DNA of 62,915 nucleotides, from contig CANRMR010000005.1 of the NCBI GenBank assembly GCA_947631785.1, forward strand, positions 1-62,915, written 5' to 3'. Below the pieces are notes generated by a model, which saw nothing but the letters and a program-made list of their open reading frames with translations, had not been told where the DNA came from and made no database searches. The position numbers were made by a program, and so were the translations under genes. The first letter of the stretch is position 1, and every line of letters begins with the position of its first letter. The stretch comes from an uncultured Clostridia bacterium. GTDB lineage: Bacteria > Bacillota > Clostridia > TANB77 > CAG-508. Positions 38,586 through 46,703 of this stretch are shown here, piece by piece.

Positions 38586-38610
38586 GTAGGGGTTCGTCTT
38601 GACGAACCCA
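38586..38610. repeat. GTAGGGG-headed palindrome
   Basis: GTAGGGGTTCGTC-TT-GACGAACCC: a short hairpin (GGGTTCGTC/GACGAACCC) with a GTAGG head. It belongs with the palindromes at 41234, 41289 and 41651 as a REP-like family. Confidence 0.55.
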
Positions 38611-38655
38611 ATAATCTATTTATCATTTTCATCAACATCAATTTTAATCATCTTT

Positions 38656-39535
38656 TTAATTTAAATCTTCTTTTTTAAATCCCTTTCCATAGGCTTCTCT
38701 TGCATTTGATATTACAATAAAACATCCGTGGATCTATTTTGTAACTTATATGTGTCATTTTTATTACTTCGCTTCTTGAACCTACACAAAAAAGCATCAT
38801 CTTTTCTTCATTTGTATACATGCCTTTTGCATATATACCTGTACTTCCTCTTTTTACTTCTTTTCCTATACTTTGTGCAATTTTTTGATAATCCTTTGAT
38901 ATAATAAACAATGTTTTTGTAAAGTTTACACCTTCAAATACAATGTCTAGCATTTTTCCCATTATATAAATTGTAATTGCTGAATAAAGACCGATTTCTA
39001 TGTGTCTAAAAAATATAGTGTTTAATGCTACAATTATTATATCCATAATAACAATAACACTACTTGTTCGAATTTGCTTGTTATAATCATGAACTAAATA
39101 TGCAAGTAAATCGCTTCCTCCTGTTGAGCTATTTGCTTTTAAAATAATTGCAGTTCCAAGCCCTACAATTATCCCTCCATAAATACACGCTAAAAAACTA
39201 TCATTTGTAAAAGACGGAAACTTTTCAAATATATCTATAAACAACGATAAAAAAGCAGTTCCTATTATTGCCCTTGTTATAAATTTTCTTCCAAATTTAA
39301 TATATGCTAAAATAAACAAAGGTATATTTAACACAAAAATAGTTGTTCCTACTGGAAATTTAAAAAAATAATATGTTATAGTTGCAATACCAGAAAAACC
39401 ACCAGATGATAATTGATTTGGTAACAAAAATTGCGATACTCCAATTGCCATTATCATAGTTCCTAATATTATTTTAAAAAATTCTCCTATATATTTTAAT
39501 AGCAATAACTTCCTTCTTTTTCGTTTTAAACTCAT
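38656..39535 (-). CDS. YitT/DUF2179 membrane protein, frame broken at a CGG codon
   Basis: Six hydrophobic segments fill residues 10-200, with QLSSGGFSGIA and SSTGGSDLLAY in the YitT pattern, followed by a cytoplasmic DUF2179 domain. After KIDP comes CCA-CGG-A (38728). Read conventionally the end is a meaningless RMFYCNIKCK tail. Skipping C gives GCFIVISNAREAYGKGFKKE, the normal DUF2179 end (DP-F-I-I-ARE--G-GF), and a stop at 38656. Corrected length is 292 residues, typical. The function of the family is unknown; transport or sensing is suspected. Its ribosome-binding site lies in the 3' arm of a hairpin. Confidence 0.82.
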
Positions 39536-39547
39536 AATAAAAAAACT

Positions 39548-39579
39548 CCTTATATTTGGTATTATTTACAAATATAAGG
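39548..39579 (-). terminator. Hairpin that may end the upstream transcript or mask the yitT ribosome-binding site
   Basis: CCTTATATTTG and CAAATATAAGG pair perfectly (11 bp). On the minus strand the 3' arm runs AAATATAAGGAG followed by seven Ts and then the ATG at 39535. So it is a terminator for the gene at 39592 whose arm also contains the AAGGAG of the next gene. Confidence 0.55.
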
Positions 39580-39591
39580 TGTTTATTCATT

Positions 39592-40428
39592 TTAGTCATC
39601 ATAAGTACTTATTATTTCTATATGAGATTTTCCTTCTTTTATATCATCATCCGCTTCTACAATTATATCTACATGATATGTCTCTTTCATTTTTTGCAAA
39701 TTTTCTTTTTTGTATCCTATTACATTATCTACATTTTTAGAATTAACTTTAACTTTTATTTCCTTTACCTTTACATTTACCTTTTTTATTTTCTCTACAA
39801 TGCTATCATACCATATACTATCTTCTACAAGCTTTGCAAATTCGGGATGGTATGGTCCTGCAACTAAATTTGATTTATCTTTTTTAAAATTTTGCATTTC
39901 TTCGGTATTTTGTATACCTATACAAATATTTTCAATTTTCTTTTGTTGAAATAAATATATACACTCTTTGCATCGTTCTATTGCTTGTCCTAAAGTAATA
40001 GGTTCGTATTCACCTTTAGCATATTCTTTAGCAAAATCAGTATTTTTCATTACTAAAAAAGGATATATACGTATTTGCTTTGGTTTTAATTTTGCAAAAT
40101 CCTTCGCAGTATTTAAATCATCTAATCTTGTTGCATCTTGCATACCTATCATCATCTGAAGTCCTAATTTAAACCTATTTCTTCTAATTAACTTTGACGC
40201 TTTTTTTATTTGATCATATGTATTTGGACTTTTATATCTTTTTAAAATATAATTATTACTACATAATGCAACTAGTTCAATTGCTTTAATATGATTATCT
40301 TTTAATTTTTTTAACATAGTTTTATTTACTTTCTCAGGTTTTAAAACCAAGGTTTCATCATCAATTTTATGCTTTTCTATGTAAGAATTTTCTATTTCTT
40401 GTACTTTATCTTTTTTCATTATCACCAT
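39592..40428 (-). CDS. Radical SAM-like protein lacking the Fe-S cluster region
   Basis: The 278 residues match the C-terminal two thirds of the Elp3-like radical SAM protein usually encoded beside rnc: KAIELVALCSNNYILKRYKS, KLGLQMMIGMQDATRLDD, KPKQIRIYPFLVMKNTDFAK and LVAGPYHPEFAKLVED. The N-terminal third with the CX3CX2C cluster motif is missing, and none of its few cysteines can replace it. The start is 11 bases from the rnc stop, so no room is left for the missing part. It is therefore either a truncated relic kept in frame or a cluster-free derivative with another role. Its neighbours support normal expression. Confidence 0.7.
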   Translation of the reverse strand: MVIMKKDKVQEIENSYIEKHKIDDETLVLKPEKVNKTMLKKLKDNHIKAIELVALCSNNYILKRYKSPNTYDQIKKASKLIRRNRFKLGLQMMIGMQDATRLDDLNTAKDFAKLKPKQIRIYPFLVMKNTDFAKEYAKGEYEPITLGQAIERCKECIYLFQQKKIENICIGIQNTEEMQNFKKDKSNLVAGPYHPEFAKLVEDSIWYDSIVEKIKKVNVKVKEIKVKVNSKNVDNVIGYKKENLQKMKETYHVDIIVEADDDIKEGKSHIEIISTYDD

Positions 40429-40439
40429 ACTTTTTCTCC

Positions 40440-41114
40440 TTAATCTATACTTTTAAGAGCAATTTTTGCAGCTTGCATCTGTGCACTTTTTTTGCTTTTT
40501 CCTTTTCCAGTTGCAAGTATTTTTCCATTACACTCTACTTCTGCTGTAAATTCTTTATTATGGTCTGGTCCTTCTTCTTTTATTATTTGATATTTAATTT
40601 CTACATTACCATGAACTTGCAACTTTTCTTGTAAAACAGTTTTATAATCTTTCATTCCTACATTTTTAGTTGCTTCTTCTATTTCATCTTTTAAATTTTT
40701 AATAATAAAATTTTCCGCTTCTTCTAGCCCTTTATCTAAATAAATTGCAGCAATAACTGCTTCTACACTATCTGCAAGTATTGCAGGTCTTTTGTTTCCA
40801 CCATTTAACCTTTCACTTTTTCCTAAAAATAAGAAATCACTAAAATTATGCTTAATAGCAATTTTATATAGACTTTCTTCACATACAACAGTTGCTCTAA
40901 CTTTAGTCATTTCTCCTTCTTTTAGGTTACTATAGTTATTATATAAATATTTACTACTTATAAACTCTAAAATACTATCTCCTAAGAACTCTAACTTTTC
41001 ATTACTTTCCATTTTCATTTCATATGCATAAGAAGTATGTGTTAGTGCTTTTTTTAATAGTTCTTTATCATTAAAAGTAATATTTAACTCTTTTTCCAAA
41101 TTCTCAATCTCCAT
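40440..41114 (-). CDS. rnc: Ribonuclease III
   Basis: The 224-residue product has the RNase III signature NEKLEFLGDSILEFISSKYL near residue 40 with the catalytic acidic residues, LADSVEAVIAAIYLDKG, and a C-terminal double-stranded-RNA-binding domain (residues 155-222, with GKGKSKKSAQMQAAKIAL). It processes rRNA precursors and double-stranded RNA. GGGAGGTG precedes the ATG at 41114; the frame is open 12 codons further. It is the first gene of a short operon with the radical SAM-like gene. Confidence 0.95.
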   Translation of the reverse strand: MEIENLEKELNITFNDKELLKKALTHTSYAYEMKMESNEKLEFLGDSILEFISSKYLYNNYSNLKEGEMTKVRATVVCEESLYKIAIKHNFSDFLFLGKSERLNGGNKRPAILADSVEAVIAAIYLDKGLEEAENFIIKNLKDEIEEATKNVGMKDYKTVLQEKLQVHGNVEIKYQIIKEEGPDHNKEFTAEVECNGKILATGKGKSKKSAQMQAAKIALKSID

Positions 41115-41233
41115 TTTTTCACCTCCCTCTTTTTTGGTATTATATAACATTTTTTTTATTTTGAAAACATTTTTTGACTATTTTTAGCATTTTATAAAAA
41201 CAATGTAGGCAATATCACATAAAAGCAGGTTTT

Positions 41234-41310
41234 GGGCAGACAGGGGCGTCTGCCCCTACGCCTGTTATGGTATTTCTTTGTGGTTTGCGGGCGATTAAAA
41301 TCGCCCCTAC
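41234..41310. repeat. Two GTAGGGG-type palindromes
   Basis: GGGCAGAC-AGGGGC-GTCTGCCC followed by CTACG (41234-41260), then GGGCGATT-AA-AATCGCCC followed by CTAC (41289-41310). Read on the minus strand both begin with GTAGGGGC and fold into short hairpins. The palindromic arms differ while the head is constant. They sit in the 640-base space between rnc and the Spo0E-like gene. Confidence 0.6.
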
Positions 41311-41453
41311 ATGGTTTACGTTTTTTTCTTCTTTTATTTTGTTAATTTTTAACATTTTTATTTTTCTCCTTCTATTTTATCATTTTTATTAGGCAAAGGT
41401 TTTATAAATTTTAAAAATATGTAAACAAGGAATCGAACAAAATTTAAGCCTAG

Positions 41454-41524
41454 AAATTCTTATGAAAATTTTTTAGGGAATCTCACACGCTTGTGAGGGC
41501 GCTGAAAAATTTTCATTAGAATTT
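41454..41524. repeat. Hairpin element E5
   Basis: AAATTCTTATGAAAATTTTT pairs with AAAAATTTTCATTAGAATTT with one or two mismatches. The interior holds a smaller stem, TCACA-CGCT-TGTGA. The plan is that of E1-E4 at smaller size. Short frames across it are artefacts. Confidence 0.55.
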
Positions 41525-41650
41525 ATGCGAAAATTTTGCAAGCGACGAGGTTTATCATTATTTTTAAAATTTATAATCCTTTGCTTTGCGATTGTAAAAA
41601 ATTTTTCTAAAATTTCTATTATAAAAAATATAAGATATTTCTTTGTAAAT

Positions 41651-41676
41651 GGGCAGACAGAGGCGTTTGCCCCTGC
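41651..41676. repeat. Diverged copy of the GGGCAGAC palindrome
   Basis: GGGCAGACAGAGGCGTTTGC then CCCTGC resembles the copy at 41234-41260 with three or four changes. The following TGTTTTGGCATTTCTT also resembles the bases after the first copy, so the similarity extends beyond the palindrome. Confidence 0.5.
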
Positions 41677-41731
41677 ATGTGTTTTGGCATTTCTTCGAGG
41701 TAGGAATGATGCACCGTAACAATATATCAAA

Positions 41732-41760
41732 AAAAAAGTACGGAAAAGTCCGTACTTTTT
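41732..41760. terminator. Terminator after the Spo0E-like gene
   Basis: AAAAAGTACGGA and TCCGTACTTTTT pair perfectly around AAAG, with A and T tracts on both flanks. Confidence 0.8.
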
Positions 41761-41953
41761 ATCGCTTAGCATATATTTTACTTTCAATATTACATTTTTT
41801 ATTTCTTTTTTCTTCTTCATTTATTTGTCTATAAAATTTAGCAATTAGCTCGTCTAGTTCTACACTAATTTTATAAGTTATGCTGTAGTCTTGTCCTTCT
41901 TCAATACTTTTGTTTAGTTCTTCTCTTTTTTTAGAAATCTCATGCTTCAACAT
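41759..41953 (-). CDS. Spo0E-like aspartyl-phosphate phosphatase
   Basis: The 64-residue protein forms a two-helix hairpin. The second helix contains SVELDELIAKFY, matching the SQELDxLI signature with which Spo0E-family proteins dephosphorylate Spo0A. A strong AAAGGGAG site precedes the ATG. A negative input into sporulation is the likely role; the exact kinase or regulator target cannot be told. Single gene with its own terminator. Confidence 0.75.
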   Translation of the reverse strand: MLKHEISKKREELNKSIEEGQDYSITYKISVELDELIAKFYRQINEEEKRNKKCNIESKIYAKR

Positions 41954-42173
41954 ATAATCACTCCCTTTTTACAGCAGCTTACTTTTTTTTACGAGTTAAC
42001 TTTTGTATAGATATAAAATACCATATTTTTACAATTAAGTCAATATTATTTTTTTATTTTCAATATTTTTTGTATGATATTTTTTTCCCTTTATCTTGCT
42101 ATTTTTTACTATTAATATATATTCTGATTTTTAATATTAAAATTGTACAAAATATTACAAAATTATTTGTCTT

Positions 42174-43451
42174 CTAATTATTTCCTTTTATGACTGATAA
42201 TACTTTTTTGTCTTCTACAAATACATCTTTTAAAATTTGATTTGTATATTCTAATGTAACTGTATTATAGCTTTCTAAATAATCAAAACTACATATTCCT
42301 TTAAAATAATCAGCTAAAAACATTCTTGCAATTTCAGAAATACTGTTGTATTCTGTAATATATTCTCCATATATTTTTTTCTTTATTCTTTCAAAATCCT
42401 CTTTGCAAATTCCATTTTCTATTAAATATTTTATTTGTTCATTTAATCTTTTATCTATAACTTTTGGATCTTTTGAATTTCCAGATATTAATACATGTGC
42501 ATATTCATTTGAAAATTCATACTCTAAATCTGGCTCATTTAATAAATATCCCTGTTCATACATTTCTTTGTACAAAGGAGAACTTGCACCAAGTAATAAT
42601 TCTAATAAAATCTGGATTGCAATATGTTTTTTAACTTTATTTTCATTTTTATCTAATACATCTTTATATGCAATCATAAATAATGGGTTACTAACTTCCA
42701 TTGTCTTTTCTATTTCTTTTTTTGAAATAGATTCTGGTTCTTCTGGATATATTCTTTTTATTTCACCTTGTTCTTCTTTAGAAACAAGCCTGTTTTTTAT
42801 TTCATTTAAAATATCTTCTGGATTAAAATCACCACATACAACCATTGCCATATTAGATGGGTGATAAAATGTATTATAACAATTATATAATACTTCTTTA
42901 TCAATTTTACTAATAGATTCAATTGTTCCAGCAACATCAATTTTAATTGGATTTTTGCTATATAAACACTCCATAGCATTCATATAAAGTTGCCAACCTG
43001 GATGATCATCATACATTGTTATCTCTTGTCCAATTATTCCCTTTTCCTTTTCCACATTTTCATCTGTAAAATATGGATGTTGTACATAATCCATAAGCTC
43101 ATCTAAAGCCTCATAAAAATTGTCGGTTGACTCGAATAAATAAGCTGTATGGTCATTTGTTGTATATGCATTTGCTTCTACTCCTAAACTAGATAATACA
43201 TCTAAACTATTTACTCCGTTTTCTTGCTCAAACATTTTATGCTCTAAAAAATGTGCTACACCATCTGGAATTTTTATAGTTTTACCTGTTTTTGGCAAAA
43301 CAAATTCATTATCTAACGAACCAAAATGTGTTCCCCATATAACATACTTTTTCTCAAAATTCTTTTTAGGTATAATCATAACAGTAAGTCCATTTTCTAG
43401 CTTTTCTTTATATACCTTTTCATTAACTGTTAAATTTTCAATTATCTCCAT
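42174..43451 (-). CDS. M16-family zinc metallopeptidase (YmfH-like), active subunit
   Basis: The 425-residue product has the inverted zinc motif HFLEH near residue 68 and the distal Glu about 76 residues on (EKEKGIIGQEI), both needed for M16 catalysis. It overlaps the upstream M16 gene by 14 bases. Paired M16 proteins form a two-subunit clamshell that degrades peptides in the cytoplasm. Length and layout are normal for the YmfH half. Confidence 0.88.
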   Translation of the reverse strand: MEIIENLTVNEKVYKEKLENGLTVMIIPKKNFEKKYVIWGTHFGSLDNEFVLPKTGKTIKIPDGVAHFLEHKMFEQENGVNSLDVLSSLGVEANAYTTNDHTAYLFESTDNFYEALDELMDYVQHPYFTDENVEKEKGIIGQEITMYDDHPGWQLYMNAMECLYSKNPIKIDVAGTIESISKIDKEVLYNCYNTFYHPSNMAMVVCGDFNPEDILNEIKNRLVSKEEQGEIKRIYPEEPESISKKEIEKTMEVSNPLFMIAYKDVLDKNENKVKKHIAIQILLELLLGASSPLYKEMYEQGYLLNEPDLEYEFSNEYAHVLISGNSKDPKVIDKRLNEQIKYLIENGICKEDFERIKKKIYGEYITEYNSISEIARMFLADYFKGICSFDYLESYNTVTLEYTNQILKDVFVEDKKVLSVIKGNN

Positions 43452-44721
43452 TTTTATCTTCCCCCTTTAACAAATAAACTGTATTTACAAAAACATTTTT
43501 GGCCAAATCTTGAATTTGCTCTTTTGTTACATCTTCTATTTTTTTAGTATATTCATTAAAATCCATCTTTGAAGAAGATAATTCTTGTCCAAAATAATAG
43601 GTAATTCCCATATCTTGTTCATCAGGTATACATTTTACAACAGAAATAATGCTTCTTTTTGCACTTTTAATATCATCATCATTAAATTTTCCTTGTTTCA
43701 TTTCTTCTAATTGCTCTTCAATTATCTCTTTTGCTTTTTCAAAATTTTTTGTTTCTATTCCACATTTTATAAAAATATTATTTTTTTGCCTTAAGTAACT
43801 TGAACTTGCAGTATATGCTAAACTTGCCTTTTCTCTTACATTTTGGAATAATTTAGATGTAGGAGTTCCTCCTAAAATTGCATTATAAACAAGCGCTACA
43901 TATTTTTCATCTTTTTTAGTAGATAATACATCTAACCCCATTACTAACTTTGCTTGCATAATATCCATATCCTCTTTAATTACTTTAGGCTCTATTTCTT
44001 CTTTGTTTTCTTCTTTATCTGAATATATATAGTCAGGTTCTCTTTCATTTACATTTTCCAGTAATTTCTCTATTTTTTCTATTACATCTTTTGGTAATTT
44101 TCCTGATAGAAAAATATCTATTTTGCTGTCTTTAATTAAATTTAAATATTTTTCATATAAATTTTTAGCATTTATTTGTTCTAAATCTTTAGTATAACCA
44201 TACTTATATAATCCATAAGGTTTATCTTTATACATTTCTTCTATGCAACGAATAAATGCATAATTTGCTTTATTATCTATTTTCCCATCAATAATTTGTC
44301 TTAATTTTTCCTTTTCTCCATCTACATATTCTTTATTAAATTCTCCATTTTGAACTTGTGGATTAAAAATAAGCTCAGATAATAAATTTAAAGATTTATC
44401 TAGTAAATTGTCTTGCTTTGGTAAATATTCATCATTTAAACACTCTAGGTAAAATTTTAAAACTTGATTATCTCCTGCTTTTTCAATACCTCCATCTAAA
44501 ACAGCACCATACATTTTGTCTAATTCTTTATTAATTTCTTCAGTAGTTTTATAATTGCTTGACCCTCTTATTAAAACAGCTGGTATTAAAGCATTATAAG
44601 TAACATTTTCTCTTAACATTGGTGTTGTAAAAAAAACTGATAATAAATTTGTTTTAAACTTATCTGTTTCAATTAAATGCACAGTAATACCTTTTTTAAT
44701 TTCTTTTCGAATCTCTTCCAT
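43438..44721 (-). CDS. M16-family peptidase-like protein (YmfF-like), inactive partner
   Basis: The 427-residue product has the M16 fold pattern (YNALIPAVLIRGSSNYKTTE, then GGIEKAGDNQVLKFYLE) but no HxxEH where the zinc site should be. The C-terminal RxxY-type region (REKASLAYTASSSYL) is kept, as in substrate-binding partners. It should pair with the active subunit encoded immediately downstream. Confidence 0.85.
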   Translation of the reverse strand: MEEIRKEIKKGITVHLIETDKFKTNLLSVFFTTPMLRENVTYNALIPAVLIRGSSNYKTTEEINKELDKMYGAVLDGGIEKAGDNQVLKFYLECLNDEYLPKQDNLLDKSLNLLSELIFNPQVQNGEFNKEYVDGEKEKLRQIIDGKIDNKANYAFIRCIEEMYKDKPYGLYKYGYTKDLEQINAKNLYEKYLNLIKDSKIDIFLSGKLPKDVIEKIEKLLENVNEREPDYIYSDKEENKEEIEPKVIKEDMDIMQAKLVMGLDVLSTKKDEKYVALVYNAILGGTPTSKLFQNVREKASLAYTASSSYLRQKNNIFIKCGIETKNFEKAKEIIEEQLEEMKQGKFNDDDIKSAKRSIISVVKCIPDEQDMGITYYFGQELSSSKMDFNEYTKKIEDVTKEQIQDLAKNVFVNTVYLLKGEDKNGDN

Positions 44722-44793
44722 TTTTTCCTCCTATAAAAACATTTATTTAAATTATTCTCTATTTTTAAATATTCTATACAATAAAAGACAGAA

Positions 44794-44826
44794 AAAGAAA
44801 GGACTCTAAATTATAATCCCTTCTTT
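44794..44826 (-). terminator. Terminator of rpsU
   Basis: On the minus strand AAAGAAGGGA pairs with TCCTTTCTTT with one mismatch, followed by a T-rich run. Confidence 0.5.
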
Positions 44827-44834
44827 TACATTTA

Positions 44835-45005
44835 TTAATATTTTCTTTTCCTTGCTGCCTCTGATTTTTTCTTTCTTTTAACGCTTGGCTTTTCATAGTG
44901 TTCTCTTTTTTTAACCTCTTGCATAACTCCATTTCTAGCGCAGTCTCTTTTAAATCTTCTTAAAGCATCTTCTAAATTTCCACCATTTACTTTTGTTTCT
45001 GCCAT
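44835..45005 (-). CDS. rpsU: Ribosomal protein S21
   Basis: The 56-residue basic protein begins [20 protein letters not shown] and continues [20 protein letters not shown] with a Lys/Arg-rich tail, the S21 pattern. It sits in the 30S platform. AAGGAGGGG lies upstream of the ATG. A near-consensus promoter and a terminator bracket it, so it is monocistronic. Confidence 0.97.
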   Translation of the reverse strand: MAETKVNGGNLEDALRRFKRDCARNGVMQEVKKREHYEKPSVKRKKKSEAARKRKY

Positions 45006-45060
45006 TTTCGTTCCCCTCCTTCCAGTATGCTCGTCGTAACGTGGGATTCAATATGTAAAT

Positions 45061-45090
45061 ATTATACTCTAAACATATATGCTTTGTCAA
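45061..45090 (-). promoter_or_regulatory. Promoter of rpsU
   Basis: On the minus strand TTGACA (45090-45085) and TATAAT (45066-45061) are perfect hexamers with an 18-base spacer, leaving a leader of about 50 bases. Confidence 0.8.
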
Positions 45091-45102
45091 GTCTAAGTTT
45101 AT

Positions 45103-46047
45103 TTAATCTGTTAAGAACAATTCTCCAAGTGGTCTTGCTTCGTTTATTCTTTTTATTGCCTCTGCAAATAGCGGTGCTATAGACAATACTTTTATTTTTT
45201 CTAATTTCTTTTCCTCTGTTTGTGGAATTGTGTTTGTAATAACAAGTTCTTTTATTGGTGAATTTTTTATTCTTTCGATTGCAGGTCCAGATAATACACC
45301 ATGTGTACATCCAGCATAAATGCCATTTGCCCCTTGCTCTTTTAATATTCTTGCTGTTTCTATCATAGAACCTGCTGTATCTATTTCATCATCAAATATT
45401 ACAGCATTTTTCCCCTTTACATCTCCAATTACGGTTGTCCCAATTGCTCTATCGTCATTTCCTTCTCTTCTTTTATCTATCATTGCCATTGGACAGCCAA
45501 AAAACTTAGAATATTTATATGCCTTTTTTGAACTCCCTGCATCTGTTGCAACAACTACCATGTTAGATAAATTTTTATCTTCAAAATATTTTTCAAGTAA
45601 ACTTTCAGCAGTTAATTTATCACAATTTATACTAAAATACGCTTGAATTGCAGCATTATGTAGGTCACATGTAATTACCCTATCTGCACCTGCAGCTTCT
45701 AAAAGTTGGGCCATTAATTTTGCCGTAATTGGAATTCTTGGCTGATCTTTTTTATCAGACCTAGAATATATATAATATGGTAAAACAACATTTACCCTTT
45801 TTGCTGATGCTCTTTTTACTGCATCAATTGTAAGTAATAATTCCATTACTCTTTCATTTACAGGCGGTTTTGTTGTTTGTACAATATACACATCTTGGTC
45901 TCTTACAGTCTCTAATATCTGCAAAAAATTGTTGTCGTTTTGGAATTTCATAAAATTAATTTTTCCTATTGGAAGTTCTAAAACATCACATATTTCTTTT
46001 GTAAATTCTTCTGCTGAAGGACAAGCAAAAATTTTTAAATTATTCAT
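45103..46047 (-). CDS. prs: Ribose-phosphate pyrophosphokinase
   Basis: The 314-residue product has YYIYSRSDKKDQPR (ATP-binding flexible-loop region), DLHNAAIQAYF (catalytic/metal motif) and the PRPP-binding loop VIFDDEIDTAGS. It makes PRPP for nucleotide, histidine and tryptophan synthesis. The N-terminus (NNLKIFACPSAEEF) departs from the usual G-S-NP-LA form, which suggests a diverged subclass. GGAGAG precedes the ATG. Single gene. Confidence 0.93.
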   Translation of the reverse strand: MNNLKIFACPSAEEFTKEICDVLELPIGKINFMKFQNDNNFLQILETVRDQDVYIVQTTKPPVNERVMELLLTIDAVKRASAKRVNVVLPYYIYSRSDKKDQPRIPITAKLMAQLLEAAGADRVITCDLHNAAIQAYFSINCDKLTAESLLEKYFEDKNLSNMVVVATDAGSSKKAYKYSKFFGCPMAMIDKRREGNDDRAIGTTVIGDVKGKNAVIFDDEIDTAGSMIETARILKEQGANGIYAGCTHGVLSGPAIERIKNSPIKELVITNTIPQTEEKKLEKIKVLSIAPLFAEAIKRINEARPLGELFLTD

Positions 46048-46119
46048 AACTTTCTCTCCTTTTTTTATAAATTATATAATAAAAATTTAACACCAAAACC
46101 TTGCTATATACACAATAAG

Positions 46120-46156
46120 AAGCTAAAGCACTATATACAAAGTGCCTTAGCTTTAT
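46120..46156 (-). terminator. Terminator of nrdG
   Basis: AAGCTAAAGCACT and AGTGCCTTAGCTT pair with one mismatch around ATATACAA; T-rich on both sides. Confidence 0.7.
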
Positions 46157-46157
46157 T

Positions 46158-46688
46158 TTATAAATCTTCAATTGGGTAATATGCCACTTTTTGTTCTTTT
46201 AAACTTTGAGGCACATCAATAATTCTTTGGTTACTTGAACCTCTGAATTTAAGTTTAATATTTTTTTTATCTTCTTCAAATTTTCCATCTACTACAACAT
46301 CAATATAAGAAAGTAGCTCATCGGTTTCTTTCCAATTTTTTTTCATTTTTCCTATAACATCATTTTCAAAATCAAATCCTGTATAACACCATATACTTTT
46401 GTTTGGGAATTTTTCTTTTACTTTTTTTACCAATGGCAATAGTCTTTTTTGATTTTCATATTCAAGTGGTTCTCCGCCAAGTAAAGTAAGTCCTGTTATA
46501 TAATCTTTACTTAAGTCTTCTATTATTTCTTTTTCAGTATCCTCAGTAAATTTATTACCATAATTAAAGTCCCATGCACATTCATTAAAGCATCCCTTAC
46601 AATGATGATTACAACCACTTACAAACAAAGATACTCTAACTCCTGGTCCATTTGCTACATCAATTTTTTTAATATCTGCATAATTCAT
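46158..46688 (-). CDS. nrdG: Anaerobic ribonucleotide reductase activating protein
   Basis: The 176-residue radical SAM protein has the cluster motif CNHHCKGC following VSLFVSG, then GLTLLGGEPLEY, the NrdG pattern. It makes the glycyl radical on NrdD for anaerobic dNTP synthesis. NrdD itself is not in the window. It lies 15 bases downstream of ftsH. Confidence 0.9.
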   Translation of the reverse strand: MNYADIKKIDVANGPGVRVSLFVSGCNHHCKGCFNECAWDFNYGNKFTEDTEKEIIEDLSKDYITGLTLLGGEPLEYENQKRLLPLVKKVKEKFPNKSIWCYTGFDFENDVIGKMKKNWKETDELLSYIDVVVDGKFEEDKKNIKLKFRGSSNQRIIDVPQSLKEQKVAYYPIEDL

Positions 46689-46703
46689 TTACTTTTAATC
46701 CCC

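Noticed and set aside
41473-41820. Possible 115-residue gene between rnc and the Spo0E-like gene
   Set aside because: It crosses hairpin E5, a REP-like palindrome and a terminator; composition and codons are not gene-like.
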